Of a DNA stretch of 64,000 nucleotides, positions 20,532 to 31,119 are shown piece after piece; within the stretch, counting starts at the first letter, position 1; each line of letters starts with the position of its first letter. This DNA is from Enterobacter ludwigii (lineage in GTDB: Bacteria; Pseudomonadota; Gammaproteobacteria; Enterobacterales; Enterobacteriaceae): assembly GCA_023023105.1 (NCBI GenBank), contig CP083824.1, forward strand, positions 3,968,001 to 4,032,000, read 5' to 3'. The notes beneath the pieces are model-generated. The model was not told where the DNA came from, did not search any database, and saw only the letters and a program-made list of their open reading frames with translations. The position numbers and the translations under genes were made by a program.

Positions 20532-22010
20532 ATGAAGAAATTGCTCCCCATCCTTATCGGCCTGAGCCTGACGGGCTTCAGTGCAATGAGCCAGGCGGAA
20601 AACCTGTTACAGGTCTATCAGCAGGCACGTCTGGGCAACCCTGATTTACGTAAATCAGCGGCCGATCGTGATGCTGCGTTTGAAAAGATTAACGAAGCGC
20701 GTAGCCCATTGCTGCCACAGTTAGGTTTAGGTGCAGATTATACCTACAGCAACGGTTTCCGCGACGCTAACGGCGTCAACTCCAATGCTACCAGCGCCTC
20801 ACTGCAATTGACACAAACGCTGTTTGATATGTCCAAATGGCGTGCCCTGACCCTGCAGGAAAAGAGCGCAGGCATCCAGGATGTGACCTATCAGACTGAC
20901 CAGCAAACGCTGATTCTGAACACCGCCACAGCTTATTTCAACGTGCTGAGCGCGATTGACTCGCTCTCCTACACCGAAGCGCAGAAACAGGCCATTTACC
21001 GCCAGTTAGATCAAACCACACAGCGTTTCAACGTAGGTCTGGTTGCGATCACTGACGTGCAGAACGCCCGTTCACAGTACGACAGCGTACTGGCCAACGA
21101 AGTGACCGCGCGTAACAACCTCGACAACGCACTGGAATCACTGCGTCAGGTCACCGGGAATTACTACCCTGAGCTGGCGTCTCTGAACGTGGACAGCTTC
21201 AAAACGGATAAACCGCAGGCGGTCAACGCCCTGTTGAAAGAAGCGGAAAACCGTAACCTGACCTTGCTGCAGGCGCGTCTGAGCCAGGATCTGGCCCGCG
21301 AACAGATTCGTCAGGCACAGGATGGCCACCTGCCTACCCTGAGCCTCAGTGCATCTACCGGTATTTCAGATACGACCTACAGCGGCTCCAAAACGAACTC
21401 AGCCCAGTATGACGACAGCAATATGGGTCAGAACAAAGTGGGTCTGAACTTCTCCCTGCCACTGTATCAGGGCGGCCAGGTCAACTCGCAGGTGAAACAG
21501 GCGCAGTACAACTTTGTTGGCGCGAGCGAGCAGCTGGAAAGTGCCCACCGCAACGTGGTGCAGACCGTACGTTCATCCTTCAACAACGTGAACGCCTCAA
21601 TCAGCAGCATCAACGCCTATAAACAGGCCGTTGTGTCTGCACAGAGCTCCCTGGATGCGATGGAAGCGGGCTACTCCGTGGGTACACGTACTATCGTTGA
21701 CGTGCTGGACGCAACCACCACGCTGTACAACGCGAAACAACAGCTCTCCAGCGCACGTTACCAGTACCTGATTAACCAGTTGAACATCAAACAGGCTCTG
21801 GGTACGCTGAACGAGCAAGACCTGCAGATGCTGAACAGCGCACTGGGCAAACCGGTCTCAACGTCGCCGGACAGCGTTGCACCTGAGAACCCTGATCAGG
21901 TTGCCGCCGTAGATAACTTCAACGCTAACAGCAACGCCCCTGCTGCACAGCCTGCCGCCGCGCGTACGACCACGTCCGCCAGCAAAGGTAATAACCCGTT
22001 CCGTAACTAA
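20532..22010 (+). CDS. tolC: Outer membrane efflux channel TolC
   Basis: TolC is the trimeric outer-membrane and periplasmic exit duct shared by AcrAB-type pumps and type I secretion. The product has 492 residues. The start [10 protein letters not shown] fits the AAGGA site at 20521; an ATG two codons earlier is too close. The signal peptide ends SQA before [10 protein letters not shown]. Two homologous OEP repeats follow, with the long coiled-coil helices. The C-terminal tail is rich in Ala, Pro and Asn. The gene is followed by a palindromic repeat and then ygiB-ygiC on the same strand, as in E. coli. Confidence 0.98.
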   Translation: MKKLLPILIGLSLTGFSAMSQAENLLQVYQQARLGNPDLRKSAADRDAAFEKINEARSPLLPQLGLGADYTYSNGFRDANGVNSNATSASLQLTQTLFDMSKWRALTLQEKSAGIQDVTYQTDQQTLILNTATAYFNVLSAIDSLSYTEAQKQAIYRQLDQTTQRFNVGLVAITDVQNARSQYDSVLANEVTARNNLDNALESLRQVTGNYYPELASLNVDSFKTDKPQAVNALLKEAENRNLTLLQARLSQDLAREQIRQAQDGHLPTLSLSASTGISDTTYSGSKTNSAQYDDSNMGQNKVGLNFSLPLYQGGQVNSQVKQAQYNFVGASEQLESAHRNVVQTVRSSFNNVNASISSINAYKQAVVSAQSSLDAMEAGYSVGTRTIVDVLDATTTLYNAKQQLSSARYQYLINQLNIKQALGTLNEQDLQMLNSALGKPVSTSPDSVAPENPDQVAAVDNFNANSNAPAAQPAAARTTTSASKGNNPFRN

Positions 22011-22016
22011 GATTGT

Positions 22017-22052
22017 CATCAGGCCCTCTCCCACGGGGAGAGGGCGCATCTG
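22017..22052. repeat. REP-like palindromic element after tolC
   Basis: Contains GCCCTCTCCC, ACG, GGGAGAGGGC (22023-22045), a perfect 10-bp stem, flanked by CATCAG. Related copies lie after ygiC, ubiK, ureG and rpoD. No T run follows, so it is a repeat more than a terminator. Confidence 0.75.
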
Positions 22053-22171
22053 AATCACACCCGAACGTAAGCCAACGTAAAGATCCCCCTGATTCCCCCC
22101 CTCTTCGCTTCATTTTCAACCACTCATCCTCTATCCTGAGCGTTATTACCACTGGGTCCTGGAAGACAAAG

Positions 22172-22837
22172 ATGAAACGGACAAAATCCATAAATCACGC
22201 ATCGTTCCGCAAGAGCTGGAACGCGCGTCACCTCACCCCTGTTGCGCTGGCAGTTACGGCTGTCTTTATGCTGGCTGGTTGTGAGAAAACCGATGAAACG
22301 GTTTCGCTGTATCAAAATGCGGAAGACTGCTCAACGGCAACCGGTAACGCCGCTGAATGTAAGACTGCTTATAACAACGCCCTGAAAGAAGCAGAACGTA
22401 CCGCACCGAAATATGCTTCACGCGCAGATTGTGTGGCTGAGTTCGGTGAAGGTCAGTGCCAGCAGACGCCTGCTCAGGCGGGCACTGCGCCAGAAAATCA
22501 GGCACAGGCGCAGTCCAGCGGCAGTTTCTGGATGCCGCTGATGGCAGGTTATATGATGGGCCGTCTGATGGGTGGCGGTGCGGGTTATCAGCAGCAACCG
22601 CTGTTTAGCTCGAAAAACCCGGCCAGCCCGGCTTATGGTCAATACACCGACGCCAGCGGCAAAGGCTACGGCGCAGCAACCCCAGGCCGCACTGTGACCG
22701 TCCCGAAAACGGCGATGGCGCCGAAGCCTGCGACCACCAGCACCATCACCCGTGGCGGGTTTGGTGAATCCGTAGCGAAGCAGACCAGCATGCAGCGTAG
22801 CGCGACAGGCTCCTCTACTCGCTCAATGGGCGGCTGA
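22172..22837 (+). CDS. ygiB: DUF1190 lipoprotein YgiB
   Basis: A 221-residue exported lipoprotein. The start [11 protein letters not shown] gives a charged n-region and hydrophobic core ending in the lipobox LAGC; upstream sequence in frame crosses the repeat element and is not credible. After a cysteine-containing domain ([21 protein letters not shown]) comes a glycine-rich [12 protein letters not shown] stretch and a low-complexity Thr/Ser/Lys tail. Function is unknown; it sits in the tolC-ygiB-ygiC cluster, which suggests an envelope role. Confidence 0.93.
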   Translation: MKRTKSINHASFRKSWNARHLTPVALAVTAVFMLAGCEKTDETVSLYQNAEDCSTATGNAAECKTAYNNALKEAERTAPKYASRADCVAEFGEGQCQQTPAQAGTAPENQAQAQSSGSFWMPLMAGYMMGRLMGGGAGYQQQPLFSSKNPASPAYGQYTDASGKGYGAATPGRTVTVPKTAMAPKPATTSTITRGGFGESVAKQTSMQRSATGSSTRSMGG

Positions 22838-22839
22838 TC

Positions 22840-24000
22840 ATGGAGCGAGTCAGTATCACCGAGCGCCCGGACTGGCGCGAAAAAGCCACCGAATACGGTT
22901 TTAACTTCCACACCATGTACGGCGAGCCGTACTGGTGTGAAGATGCCTATTACAAACTCACGCTCGCCCAAGTTGAGAAACTGGAAGAAGTGACGGCCGA
23001 GCTGCACCAGATGTGCCTCAAGGTGGTGGATAAAGTCATCGACAGCGACGAGCTGATGGCAAAATTCCGCATTCCAAAGCACACCTGGAGCTTTGTCCGT
23101 CAGTCGTGGAAAACGAATCAGCCTTCGCTTTACTCTCGCCTTGACCTGGCATGGGACGGCGTGGGTGAACCTAAGCTTCTTGAAAATAACGCCGACACGC
23201 CCACTTCTTTATACGAAGCGGCGTTCTTCCAGTGGATCTGGCTGGAAGACCAGGCCAATGCCGGAAACCTGCCGGAAGGAAGCGATCAGTTCAACAGCCT
23301 GCAGGAAAAGCTGATAGAGCGTTTTGCCGAGCTGCGCGAACAATTTGGCTTCAACCTGCTGCACCTCGCCTGTTGCCGCGACACGGAAGAAGATCGCGGG
23401 ACGGTTCAGTATCTGCAGGACTGCGCCGCCGAAGCGGAAGTGGCAACCGAATTCCTCTATATCGAAGATATCGGTCTGGGTGAGAAAGGTCAGTTTACCG
23501 ACCTGCAGGATCAGGTGATTAGCAACCTGTTCAAGCTCTACCCGTGGGAATATATGTTGCGCGAAATGTTCTCCACGAAGCTGGAAGATGCAGGCGTACG
23601 CTGGCTGGAACCCGCATGGAAGAGCATTATCTCCAACAAAGCCCTGCTGCCGTTGCTGTGGGAAATGTTCCCGAACCATCCTAACCTGCTGCCTGCGTAT
23701 TTTGCGGAAGATGATTATCCGCAAATGGAGAAATACGTCGTGAAGCCGATCTTCTCCCGTGAAGGGGCGAACGTGTCGATTATCGAAAACGGCAAAACGC
23801 TGGAAGCGGTTGAAGGGCCTTACGGCGAAGAAGGGATGATCGTCCAGGAATTTTATCAACTGCCGAAATTTGGCGACAGCTACACGCTGATTGGCAGCTG
23901 GCTCATCAACGATCGGCCAGCCGGGATTGGCATCCGCGAAGATCGCGCCCTGATCACGCAGGATCTGTCACGATTCTATCCGCATATTTTTGTTGAATAG
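22840..24000 (+). CDS. ygiC: ATP-grasp glutathionylspermidine synthase-like protein YgiC
   Basis: A 386-residue member of the glutathionylspermidine synthase C-terminal (ATP-grasp) family. The ATP-grasp core shows [16 protein letters not shown] and the metal site near the end ([28 protein letters not shown]). It lacks the amidase domain of GspSA. The start is two bases after the ygiB stop, so ygiBC are coupled. The true substrate is not known; a peptide or polyamine ligase is likely. Confidence 0.94.
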   Translation: MERVSITERPDWREKATEYGFNFHTMYGEPYWCEDAYYKLTLAQVEKLEEVTAELHQMCLKVVDKVIDSDELMAKFRIPKHTWSFVRQSWKTNQPSLYSRLDLAWDGVGEPKLLENNADTPTSLYEAAFFQWIWLEDQANAGNLPEGSDQFNSLQEKLIERFAELREQFGFNLLHLACCRDTEEDRGTVQYLQDCAAEAEVATEFLYIEDIGLGEKGQFTDLQDQVISNLFKLYPWEYMLREMFSTKLEDAGVRWLEPAWKSIISNKALLPLLWEMFPNHPNLLPAYFAEDDYPQMEKYVVKPIFSREGANVSIIENGKTLEAVEGPYGEEGMIVQEFYQLPKFGDSYTLIGSWLINDRPAGIGIREDRALITQDLSRFYPHIFVE

Positions 24001-24005
24001 ACCGC

Positions 24006-24050
24006 GGCCTGATGCCCTCACCCAGCCCCTCTCCCACAGAGAGAGGGTGC
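24006..24050. repeat. REP-like element after ygiC
   Basis: GGCCTGATGCCCTCACCCAGCC followed by CCTCTC and GAGAGAGGG arms. The head GGCCTGATGCCCTC is shared exactly with the copy after ubiK and, inverted, with the copy after rpoD. Confidence 0.75.
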
Positions 24051-24057
24051 AAACACT

Positions 24058-24086
24058 AAAAACGGCAACCTGAGGTTGCCGTTTTG
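24058..24086. terminator. Bidirectional terminator between ygiC and ygiD
   Basis: AACGGCAACCTGAGGTTGCCGTT stem with an A run before and a TTTTGCTTTTATT tract after; serves both convergent genes. Confidence 0.9.
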
Positions 24087-24092
24087 CTTTTA

Positions 24093-24881
24093 TTACCCCA
24101 CCTGCACCGAAAGCATACTCAGGCTCCCCATCTCAATACCGTCGACCGGGATCGTAACCGGCTCCTGACCATCCCACGCACCTAGAACGTACAATAGCGG
24201 CAGGAAGTGTTCCGGCGTCGGGTTAGAGAGCGAACCGCCTTCGTGATCCAGATAGTTCACTAACGGATGCTCCTCAGCCGGGCCTTGCCAGGTCAGATTC
24301 GCTTTGACGTAATCATTAAAAGAGGTCGCCCACGGATAGGGCGTGTTCTCGCCGTGCCAGCGTGCCGTTCGCAGGTTGTGAACCACGTTACCGCTTGCCA
24401 CCAGCATGATGCCTTCATCACGCAGGGTTGCAAGCTTACGACCCATCTCCAGATGCCAGGCAGCCGGTTTGGTGCTGTCGATGCTCAACTGCACCATCGG
24501 GATATCTGCATCAGGATACATTTTAATCAGCACGCCCCAGGAGCCATGGTCAAAACCCCAGGCTTCTTTATCCAGCGCCACCGGAACAGGAGCAAGCAGC
24601 TCCACCAGATGCTGTGCCAGCTCAGGTGAGCCGGGGGCCGGATAGTGCGTGTCATACAGCGCCTGCGGGAAGCCGCCAAAATCATGAATTGTCTTAGGCG
24701 CTTCCATGGCGGTCACGCCCGTGCCCCGGGTGAACCAGTGCGCGGATACCACCACAATCGCTTTTGGACGCGGCAGCGTCTCGCCCAGGCTACGCCATGC
24801 GCGGGTATAGACGTTGTCTTCCAGAACGTTCATTGGGCTGCCGTGGCCTAAAAACAGGGCTGGCATACGGGAAGAAGTCAT
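24093..24881 (-). CDS. ygiD: 4,5-DOPA dioxygenase extradiol-like protein YgiD
   Basis: A LigB/DODA-family non-haem metal enzyme of 262 residues. Metal ligands are expected in LFLGHGSPMNV (His near residue 13), VVSAHWFT and the GSWGVL and VASGNVVHNL segments. The E. coli protein opens the ring of DOPA at low rate; its natural substrate is uncertain. A single gene, convergent with ygiC and divergent from zupT. Confidence 0.94.
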   Translation of the reverse strand: MTSSRMPALFLGHGSPMNVLEDNVYTRAWRSLGETLPRPKAIVVVSAHWFTRGTGVTAMEAPKTIHDFGGFPQALYDTHYPAPGSPELAQHLVELLAPVPVALDKEAWGFDHGSWGVLIKMYPDADIPMVQLSIDSTKPAAWHLEMGRKLATLRDEGIMLVASGNVVHNLRTARWHGENTPYPWATSFNDYVKANLTWQGPAEEHPLVNYLDHEGGSLSNPTPEHFLPLLYVLGAWDGQEPVTIPVDGIEMGSLSMLSVQVG

Positions 24882-25044
24882 GATGATATCCTTACAGAAG
24901 GTGTCAATTTAATGGTGCTACATTACGCGCAATCCGGCAAAGATGAACGCTGATAAGCGTGAAGATCATCATCAGGAAATTTGAATGTAAGGAATATGTA
25001 AAGCAGAACCACTCTGCTCGCTTTGCTGACAAAGAATCATTTAT

Positions 25045-25064
25045 ATTAATGAGAATCATTATCA
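25045..25064. promoter_or_regulatory. Fur box upstream of zupT
   Basis: ATTAATGAGAATCATTATCA is nearly identical to the classical Fur consensus GATAATGAGAATCATTATC. It ends only 13 bases before the zupT start codon, abutting the AAAGGAG ribosome site, so bound Fur would block transcription start or elongation. Confidence 0.85.
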
Positions 25065-25077
25065 AAAGGAGTAATGA

Positions 25078-25851
25078 ATGTCAGTACCTTTGATCCTGAC
25101 GATACTTGCGGGCGCTGCGACCTTCATCGGTGCGATCCTCGGTGTTCTTGGTCAGAAACCCTCTAATCGCGTATTGGCCTTCTCACTGGGCTTTGCAGCC
25201 GGGATCATGCTACTCATCTCCCTGATGGAGATGCTGCCTGCCGCGTTGGGAACAGAAGGTATATCTCCGCTGCTGGGCTACGGCATGTTTGTCGTTGGCC
25301 TGCTGGGATATTTCGCGCTCGATCGCATGTTGCCCCACGCGCACCCTCAGGACTTAATGCAAAAAAACGTAGCGCCCGCGCCGCGTAACATTAAGCGCAC
25401 CGCCATTTTGCTGACGCTCGGCATAAGCCTGCACAACTTCCCGGAAGGCGTGGCGACGTATGTCACCGCCAGCAGTAACCTGGAAATGGGCCTCGGCATC
25501 GCCCTGGCGGTGGCGTTGCACAATATTCCTGAAGGACTCGCGGTGGCCGGTCCGGTCTATGCCGCCACGAGCTCAAAGCGCACGGCAATCTTCTGGGCCG
25601 GGATATCCGGCATGGCGGAAATTCTTGGCGGCGTGCTGGCCTGGCTCATCCTCGGTAGCCTGGTTTCGCCGGTAGTCATGGCTGCCATTATGGCCGCGGT
25701 TGCGGGGATTATGGTTGCGCTGTCGGTTGACGAGCTGATGCCGCTGGCAAAAGAGATCGATCCAAACAACAACCCAAGCTATGGCGTCCTGTGCGGAATG
25801 TCGGTGATGGGGTTAAGTCTGGTCTTACTTCAGGCCGCAGGCATTGGCTGA
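25078..25851 (+). CDS. zupT: Zinc/divalent metal transporter ZupT
   Basis: A ZIP-family inner-membrane importer of 257 residues and about eight helices, taking up Zn(II), and also Fe(II), Mn(II) and Co(II). The metal-binding helices are clear: [14 protein letters not shown] (helix 4) and [13 protein letters not shown] (helix 5), each with the HNxPEG motif. A histidine loop (LPHAHPQD) lies between helices 3 and 4. The ribosome site AAAGGAG is adjacent, and a Fur box covers the promoter region. Confidence 0.97.
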   Translation: MSVPLILTILAGAATFIGAILGVLGQKPSNRVLAFSLGFAAGIMLLISLMEMLPAALGTEGISPLLGYGMFVVGLLGYFALDRMLPHAHPQDLMQKNVAPAPRNIKRTAILLTLGISLHNFPEGVATYVTASSNLEMGLGIALAVALHNIPEGLAVAGPVYAATSSKRTAIFWAGISGMAEILGGVLAWLILGSLVSPVVMAAIMAAVAGIMVALSVDELMPLAKEIDPNNNPSYGVLCGMSVMGLSLVLLQAAGIG

Positions 25852-25858
25852 CGTGACG

Positions 25859-25891
25859 GGCGCCTCCTGAAACGGAGGTGCCTATTATTTG
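25859..25891 (+). terminator. zupT terminator
   Basis: GGCGCCTCC, TGAAAC loop, GGAGGTGCC followed by TATTATTTGTT. Confidence 0.8.
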
Positions 25892-26182
25892 TTAAAGAAA
25901 TAACTTTTTAAGGAATATATGTCCCGCATCCTTACTTATAAAAAAATAAAGTTTTTTACTGAACATTATTGTGCGTAATAACATTAAACAATGCATCCGG
26001 AATTATAATTTACACTTCTTGAAATTCATCCACTTACAATAACCCGCATTTATATTTTAATTAGATCTAAAATGATTTTTAAGCTTGGTTAATCGCATTG
26101 CCTCGTCGGAGATCGGTATACTTCCCTGGCAATATTCTGATTAATATTCAGGATATGAATTCAACTGAAAAAGGATATTTTC
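25892..26182. other. A/T-rich promoter region of the fimbrial operon
   Basis: About 290 bases without a convincing gene, visibly richer in A and T than its neighbours, as is common before H-NS-silenced fimbrial operons. I see no inverted repeats of the fimS phase-switch type and no recombinase gene nearby. A 19-codon frame (25919-25978) with an AAGGA site is the only small reading frame with a ribosome site. An AAAAGGA site precedes the fimbrial gene. Confidence 0.6.
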
Positions 26183-26743
26183 ATGTTTACAGGAAAAAAA
26201 GCGCTTTTAGCCGTGGCAATGGCCACGCTTATTTCTGGGTCGGCGTTTGCTGCAGAACAAGGTTCCGGTAAGATCAAATTCAAAGGTGTGGTGATTGATG
26301 CACCATGCAATATTGCACCAGACAGCGTTGATAAAGAAGTCGATTTGGGTGAAATTACGACCGCAGTTATTAATGCCAATAAAAAATCGTCACCCGTGGC
26401 GGTAGATATCAACCTGGAAAACTGCCAACTGGACGATCCAGGCGATGAAACCGATACCCCAATCACCAAAGTTGACGTCACGTTCACCAGCTCCGCCACG
26501 GATACAACGGATACCAGTCTGATGACCAACACGTATGCCAACGGCGCGCAGAACGTGGGCGTCCGCCTGCTGGATAATGCGGAAGCGAACATCACCCTGG
26601 GTAGCGCCAGTGAAGTTACCCTGCTGGCAGGCTCCACCACCCAGACGCTGCACTTTAAGGCGCAGATGGAAGTACTGAGCGGCAAAACGGCAACGCCGGG
26701 TCAGGTTGAAGCCACCGCAAACTATGTGCTGGCGTATAAATAA
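26183..26743 (+). CDS. ygiL: Type 1-like major fimbrial subunit (YgiL family)
   Basis: An exported pilin of 186 residues. The signal peptide ends SAFA before AEQGSGKIKF. The mature protein shows the type 1 pilin pattern: GKIKFKGVVIDAPCNI with the first cysteine of the disulfide, the second cysteine in LENCQL, and the C-terminal donor-groove signature ending VEATANYVLAYK. Polymerised by the downstream chaperone and usher. Order and family match ygiL-yqiG-yqiH-yqiI of E. coli, here moved between zupT and ribB. Confidence 0.9.
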   Translation: MFTGKKALLAVAMATLISGSAFAAEQGSGKIKFKGVVIDAPCNIAPDSVDKEVDLGEITTAVINANKKSSPVAVDINLENCQLDDPGDETDTPITKVDVTFTSSATDTTDTSLMTNTYANGAQNVGVRLLDNAEANITLGSASEVTLLAGSTTQTLHFKAQMEVLSGKTATPGQVEATANYVLAYK

Positions 26744-26765
26744 TTCAAATTTACCTCGTTATCTA

Positions 26766-26800
26766 CCGACTGGCTCGTTATGCCAGTCGGCATTTTATAT
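26766..26800 (+). terminator. Leaky terminator between pilin and usher genes
   Basis: CCGACTGGC, TCGTTAT loop, GCCAGTCGG then CATTTTATATTT. Such an attenuator gives more pilin than usher transcript. Confidence 0.8.
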
Positions 26801-26817
26801 TTACTTTGGGCAACAGG

Positions 26818-29262
26818 ATGATGAAACATAAATCAACATGCATAATCATCATTACCGCCCTGTTAATGACGAAAGTCGCCTCTGGTACCGAATTTAATAT
26901 TAATGCCATCGATAAAGATCAGCGCAACAGCGTCGACTTAACACAGTTTAAAGATCGCGCCTCCGTCGTACCCGGACGTTATTTTGTTACGGTTTCGATT
27001 AATGACATCCCCTTAGCAAACGGCTGGCAGTTAACGTGGAAAAAAGTGAATGATGCAGTCCAGGTCTGTATTCCCGCCGAGCTGGCCGACACGTTCGGCC
27101 TGCAGGATAAAATACGGGAATCGCTAACTGAAAAAGAGGGCTGTATAGACTTCGCCCCGCTGCCGGACGTTCATTTTACCTTTGAACAAGCAAGCCAGAC
27201 GCTAAACGTGTCCATTCCCCAGGCGTGGTTGCAGTACCGTTCTGCCGACTGGATGCCCCCGTCAACCTGGGATAACGGCGTGGCGGGCGTCCTCCTGGAC
27301 TACAATCTTTTTGCCAGCCACTACCAGCCCAACAGCGGCAGCAGTTCAGATAATGCCAACACTTACGGCACGGCGGGCGCGAACGTCGGCGCCTGGCGGC
27401 TGCGCAGCGATTATCAATACAACCAGACGCACGCGGACGGCGGTTCAGAGCATAACGGGCGCTTCTCGCGCGTTTATATGTTCCGCCCCCTCCCCACCAT
27501 GGGCGCAAAGCTGACGCTCGGCGAAACGGATTTCCAGTCGTCGATCTTCGACGCCTTCACCTACACCGGCGCGTCGCTTATCAGCGATGAGCGCATGCTG
27601 CCGTGGTCACTGCGCGGCTATGCGCCACAAATCTCCGGCATTGCCCAAACCAACGCGACGGTCACCGTAAGCCTCGCCGACAGGGTCATCTATCAAACAA
27701 AAGTCCCGCCGGGCCCGTTCATCATTCAGGATCTCAACCAGTCGGTGCAGGGCACGCTCGACGTGAAGGTAACGGAAGAAGATGGCCGGGTGAGTACGTT
27801 CCAGGTCTCTGCCGAATCCGTTCCCTTCCTGACGCGTCAGGGACAGGTTCGCTACAAGCTGGCAGCAGGCAAGCCGCGAAAGGACGCATCGCATGACGTT
27901 GAGGACAGCACCTTCATGAGCGGCGAGTTTTCCTGGGGCATGCTGTCGCAAACCTCACTCTATGGCGGAACGCTGGCCGATGGTGACCACTACCGCGCCC
28001 TGGCCGCCGGGCTGGGACAAAACATGGCGTATCTGGGGGCGCTCTCGTTTGATATCACCCGGGCCACCAGCCAGCTGCCGGGTGAGGATCCGCAGACGGG
28101 CTACAGCTACCGTTTTAACTACAGTAAACGATTCGACACCACCGGTAGCCAGCTTACGCTGGCGAGCTACCGATACTCGGACCGTCAGTTCCTGAGCTAT
28201 GCGCGCTATCTGGATGACGACTACAGCGACAGCCAGACGGAAAAACAGACTCTCAGCGTCACCGCCAGTCAGTACATATCGGCCCTCTCGCTAAACCTTT
28301 ATCTAAGCATGCTGCGCCAAACATGGTGGGATGACTCGCCTTCCACGACCGGCAGCGTCACCGCAGGCTATAACTTCGACCTTGGCCGCTGGAAAAACCT
28401 TGGCCTGACCCTGTCGTTGAGCAGAACCCATTACGAAGATGATGAAAAGGACGACAACCAGTTTTATCTCTCGCTGAGCGTGCCGCTCGATCCTGACCAT
28501 CGCCTGAACTACGATCTTCGCAACGGCGACAGCCTGAGCCAGAGCGTCTCCTGGTACGATACCTCTGACCGGAACAATACCTGGGGCGTCTCTGCAGGCA
28601 CCGAGAGCGAAAAAGCCGATGCGGGCGCACAGTTCAGCGGAAACTATCAGCACTATTCTTCGCTGGGGGATCTCAACGTCTCGGGCAGCTATAAGGCGAA
28701 TGAGTACAACTCAATGAGCGCCAGCTGGAACGGCTCGTTTACCGGGACGGCGAAAGGGTTTGCCCTGCACCGTCGCAGCTACGGCAATGAGCCACGCGTC
28801 ATGGTCAGCACCGACGGCGTGGGCCATATCCCGCTGAACGTATCGCATGACGAAACCAACGCGTCGGGTATCGGTGTTCTGCCGTCGTTTTCCAGCTATA
28901 CCCCGGCCAGCGTGCGGGTCAACATGAACAATTTGCCTGACGGCGTTGACGTTGATACGCGGGTGGTCACTGCCACCTGGACAGAAGGCGCCATCGGCTA
29001 TCGTCAAATCGCGACCCGAGCCGGTAACGATATTGCCGGCATTTTGCGAACGCCTTCCGGGACACCGCCGCTCGGCGCCCTGGTCAGCCTGCAGGATAAC
29101 GGCCAGCAGGTAGGTATGGTCGCCGAGGAGGGTCGCGTCTGGCTGGGCGCCGTCCAGCCTGAGCAACAGTTCCTGGTCACGTGGGGAAACAACCATCAGT
29201 GTCGCTTCTCGTTACCTTCTCACCTTGAAAACAGTATGCAGCTCATGCTGCCTTGCCAGTAA
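26818..29262 (+). CDS. yqiG: Outer-membrane fimbrial usher (YqiG family)
   Basis: FimD/PapC-type usher of about 814 residues. The start is one of two adjacent ATG codons (26818 or 26821). A signal peptide ends near VASG; the N-terminal domain that takes chaperone-pilin complexes (FNINAIDKDQRNSVDL), a 24-strand barrel with plug (RGYAPQISGIAQTNATV, PPGPFIIQDLN) and C-terminal beta domains follow. The usual C-terminal cysteine pair is reduced to a late NHQCRFSLP and LPCQ. Six bases before the chaperone gene. Confidence 0.92.
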   Translation: MMKHKSTCIIIITALLMTKVASGTEFNINAIDKDQRNSVDLTQFKDRASVVPGRYFVTVSINDIPLANGWQLTWKKVNDAVQVCIPAELADTFGLQDKIRESLTEKEGCIDFAPLPDVHFTFEQASQTLNVSIPQAWLQYRSADWMPPSTWDNGVAGVLLDYNLFASHYQPNSGSSSDNANTYGTAGANVGAWRLRSDYQYNQTHADGGSEHNGRFSRVYMFRPLPTMGAKLTLGETDFQSSIFDAFTYTGASLISDERMLPWSLRGYAPQISGIAQTNATVTVSLADRVIYQTKVPPGPFIIQDLNQSVQGTLDVKVTEEDGRVSTFQVSAESVPFLTRQGQVRYKLAAGKPRKDASHDVEDSTFMSGEFSWGMLSQTSLYGGTLADGDHYRALAAGLGQNMAYLGALSFDITRATSQLPGEDPQTGYSYRFNYSKRFDTTGSQLTLASYRYSDRQFLSYARYLDDDYSDSQTEKQTLSVTASQYISALSLNLYLSMLRQTWWDDSPSTTGSVTAGYNFDLGRWKNLGLTLSLSRTHYEDDEKDDNQFYLSLSVPLDPDHRLNYDLRNGDSLSQSVSWYDTSDRNNTWGVSAGTESEKADAGAQFSGNYQHYSSLGDLNVSGSYKANEYNSMSASWNGSFTGTAKGFALHRRSYGNEPRVMVSTDGVGHIPLNVSHDETNASGIGVLPSFSSYTPASVRVNMNNLPDGVDVDTRVVTATWTEGAIGYRQIATRAGNDIAGILRTPSGTPPLGALVSLQDNGQQVGMVAEEGRVWLGAVQPEQQFLVTWGNNHQCRFSLPSHLENSMQLMLPCQ

Positions 29263-29268
29263 GAAACC

Positions 29269-30030
29269 ATGATGAAACCCACCCCACTTAAGGCCCTGAG
29301 CCTGATGTTGCTCGGCACCGCATTGAACGCGCATGCCGCCATTAACCTGGACCGTACGCGGATCGTTTTTCCCGAAGGGGACAAGGCAAGCAGCCTGAAA
29401 GTCGATAACCAGAGCAAAACCTTACCCTACCTGGCGCTTTCCTGGATTGAAGACGAAAACGGGCGCAAAGAGGACAGCCACTTCATGGCGCTGCCGCCCA
29501 TTCAGCGCATTGAAGCGGGCGCGTCATCGCAGGTCAGAATTGTGAAGCAGGCGGCGGTTGGGCAGTTGCCGAAGGACAGAGAGTCGCTGTTTTACTTCAA
29601 CCTGCGCGAAGTTCCGCCCACAAGCAGCGCCAGCGAAGCGCGCAGCGTTATGCAGGTGGCCATGCAGAGTCTCATTAAGCTGTTCTGGCGGCCAAAAGCC
29701 ATCACCAAAAAGCCGGGTGATCAAAGCGAAATGCGCATGGAAATTACCGCCACCGCAACGGGGCTCAGCGTGCACAACCCCACGCCCTATTACATTACCC
29801 TCGCGTGGCTGAGTAAAAATGCGAAAACCCAGCTGCCGGGCTTCGACAGCCTGATGATTGCTCCGTTTGCCACAGCGTCCACCTCTACCGGCGACTACCA
29901 CGGGAGCTACTACAGCGTGGGTTACATTGATGATTACGGCGCGCTGAAAAAAGTGGACGTTACCTGTGTGGGTAAGGCTCAATGCCAGCTCAGCGAGCGG
30001 AAGGGTCAAAACAATGCGCAAGCTCGCTAA
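29269..30030 (+). CDS. yqiH: Periplasmic fimbrial chaperone (YqiH family)
   Basis: PapD-like chaperone of 253 residues with signal peptide ending NAHA and the mature start [16 protein letters not shown]. The G1-strand motif and invariant residues are seen around [12 protein letters not shown] and [11 protein letters not shown] (basic anchor residues). It caps pilins by donor-strand complementation. The last 17 bases overlap the adhesin gene. Confidence 0.93.
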   Translation: MMKPTPLKALSLMLLGTALNAHAAINLDRTRIVFPEGDKASSLKVDNQSKTLPYLALSWIEDENGRKEDSHFMALPPIQRIEAGASSQVRIVKQAAVGQLPKDRESLFYFNLREVPPTSSASEARSVMQVAMQSLIKLFWRPKAITKKPGDQSEMRMEITATATGLSVHNPTPYYITLAWLSKNAKTQLPGFDSLMIAPFATASTSTGDYHGSYYSVGYIDDYGALKKVDVTCVGKAQCQLSERKGQNNAQAR

Positions 30031-31075
30031 TTTTCTGTTTTTGCTGCTACTTGCCCTTCTGCCATTCAGGGAGGCGCTGGCGCTTGATTGTTATCTCGGC
30101 GTTTCCGGCGGGCCTGTGGAGGAGACAAAAACAATCTCGCCTTTTGCCATTCCCAGCAACGCGCAGGTGGGGGAGAAAATATGGGAATCTGACGAAATCA
30201 AAGTTCCTGTGACCTGCGACCACAATGCCACCAGTAATTTTGAAAAAGAGGACATCTATGCCTGGGTTAACCCCTACCCGTCGGCGTCCGATCCCTACTA
30301 CGATCTCGGCGTAACTTATGAAGGGATCGACTACGATGCGACAGGACAACCCAACGGGGTCGATACGTCCCAGTGCCTTGATAACAAACAGATCACTATC
30401 TATACACCTGCCCAAATCCAGCAAATGGGCTGGGAGAACCGCATCTGCTCCGGCAATGCAAACGACATTCACACCTCACGCACGTTCATCGTGCGCTTTC
30501 GTCTGTACGTCAGAATCAAGGTCATGCCGCCGCACGGCTACGTCAGCACGCTTGGGGACTATATCGTGGTGCAGTTCGACGGCAAGGGCGGCGTCAACCA
30601 GATGTCCGACGCGAAAAACCTTAAGTATCATATTAATGGCCTGAACAATATCACCGTGCTGGACTGCGGGGCGACCTTCAGCATCTATCCGGAAAATCAG
30701 GAGATTGATTTTGGTACGTTCAGCGCCCGCGACATGATGAATCAGGGAAAGCGAACGCGCACGTTCTCGGTCAGAACGACCAAGATACAGGACGCCGAGT
30801 GTTCCGATGGATTCAAAATGGATTCGTCGTTCTATACGAACGAGACGCTGAGCGATGAAGATACCGCCCTGCTCATCGGTAACGGCCTGAAATTACGCAT
30901 CCTGAACGGAACGCAGCCCTACACCTTTAACCGATACGAAGAGTATGCCGATTTTACCGGCAGTACGTTGCAGTACGAACAGACCTATACCGCTGAGCTG
31001 ACGCCGGTGCCGGGAAAAGCGATCCAGTCCGGACCATTCGAAACCGTAGTGCTGTTTAAAATTAACTACCACTAA
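30014..31075 (+). CDS. yqiI: Fimbrial tip adhesin-like protein (YqiI family)
   Basis: A 353-residue exported protein; the start [12 protein letters not shown] gives a signal peptide ending ALA before [10 protein letters not shown]. The length and two-domain plan (cysteine-containing N-terminal lectin-like domain, C-terminal pilin domain starting near [13 protein letters not shown]) fit a tip adhesin and the E. coli YqiI length. The receptor is unknown. Last gene of the operon, with a strong terminator following. Confidence 0.9.
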   Translation: MRKLANFLFLLLLALLPFREALALDCYLGVSGGPVEETKTISPFAIPSNAQVGEKIWESDEIKVPVTCDHNATSNFEKEDIYAWVNPYPSASDPYYDLGVTYEGIDYDATGQPNGVDTSQCLDNKQITIYTPAQIQQMGWENRICSGNANDIHTSRTFIVRFRLYVRIKVMPPHGYVSTLGDYIVVQFDGKGGVNQMSDAKNLKYHINGLNNITVLDCGATFSIYPENQEIDFGTFSARDMMNQGKRTRTFSVRTTKIQDAECSDGFKMDSSFYTNETLSDEDTALLIGNGLKLRILNGTQPYTFNRYEEYADFTGSTLQYEQTYTAELTPVPGKAIQSGPFETVVLFKINYH

Positions 31076-31081
31076 ACATAA

Positions 31082-31106
31082 AAAAGCCGGGTTTCCCCGG
31101 CTTTTT
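31082..31106. terminator. Bidirectional terminator between yqiI and ribB
   Basis: AAAAGCCGGG, TTTC, CCCGGCTTTTT, flanked by A and T runs; shared by convergent genes. Confidence 0.92.
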
Positions 31107-31119
31107 CACTTCAGCGGTT

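Noticed and set aside
25919-25978. A 19-codon reading frame with an AAGGA site after zupT
   Set aside because: Too short and too A/T-rich to judge; no sign of conservation can be read here.
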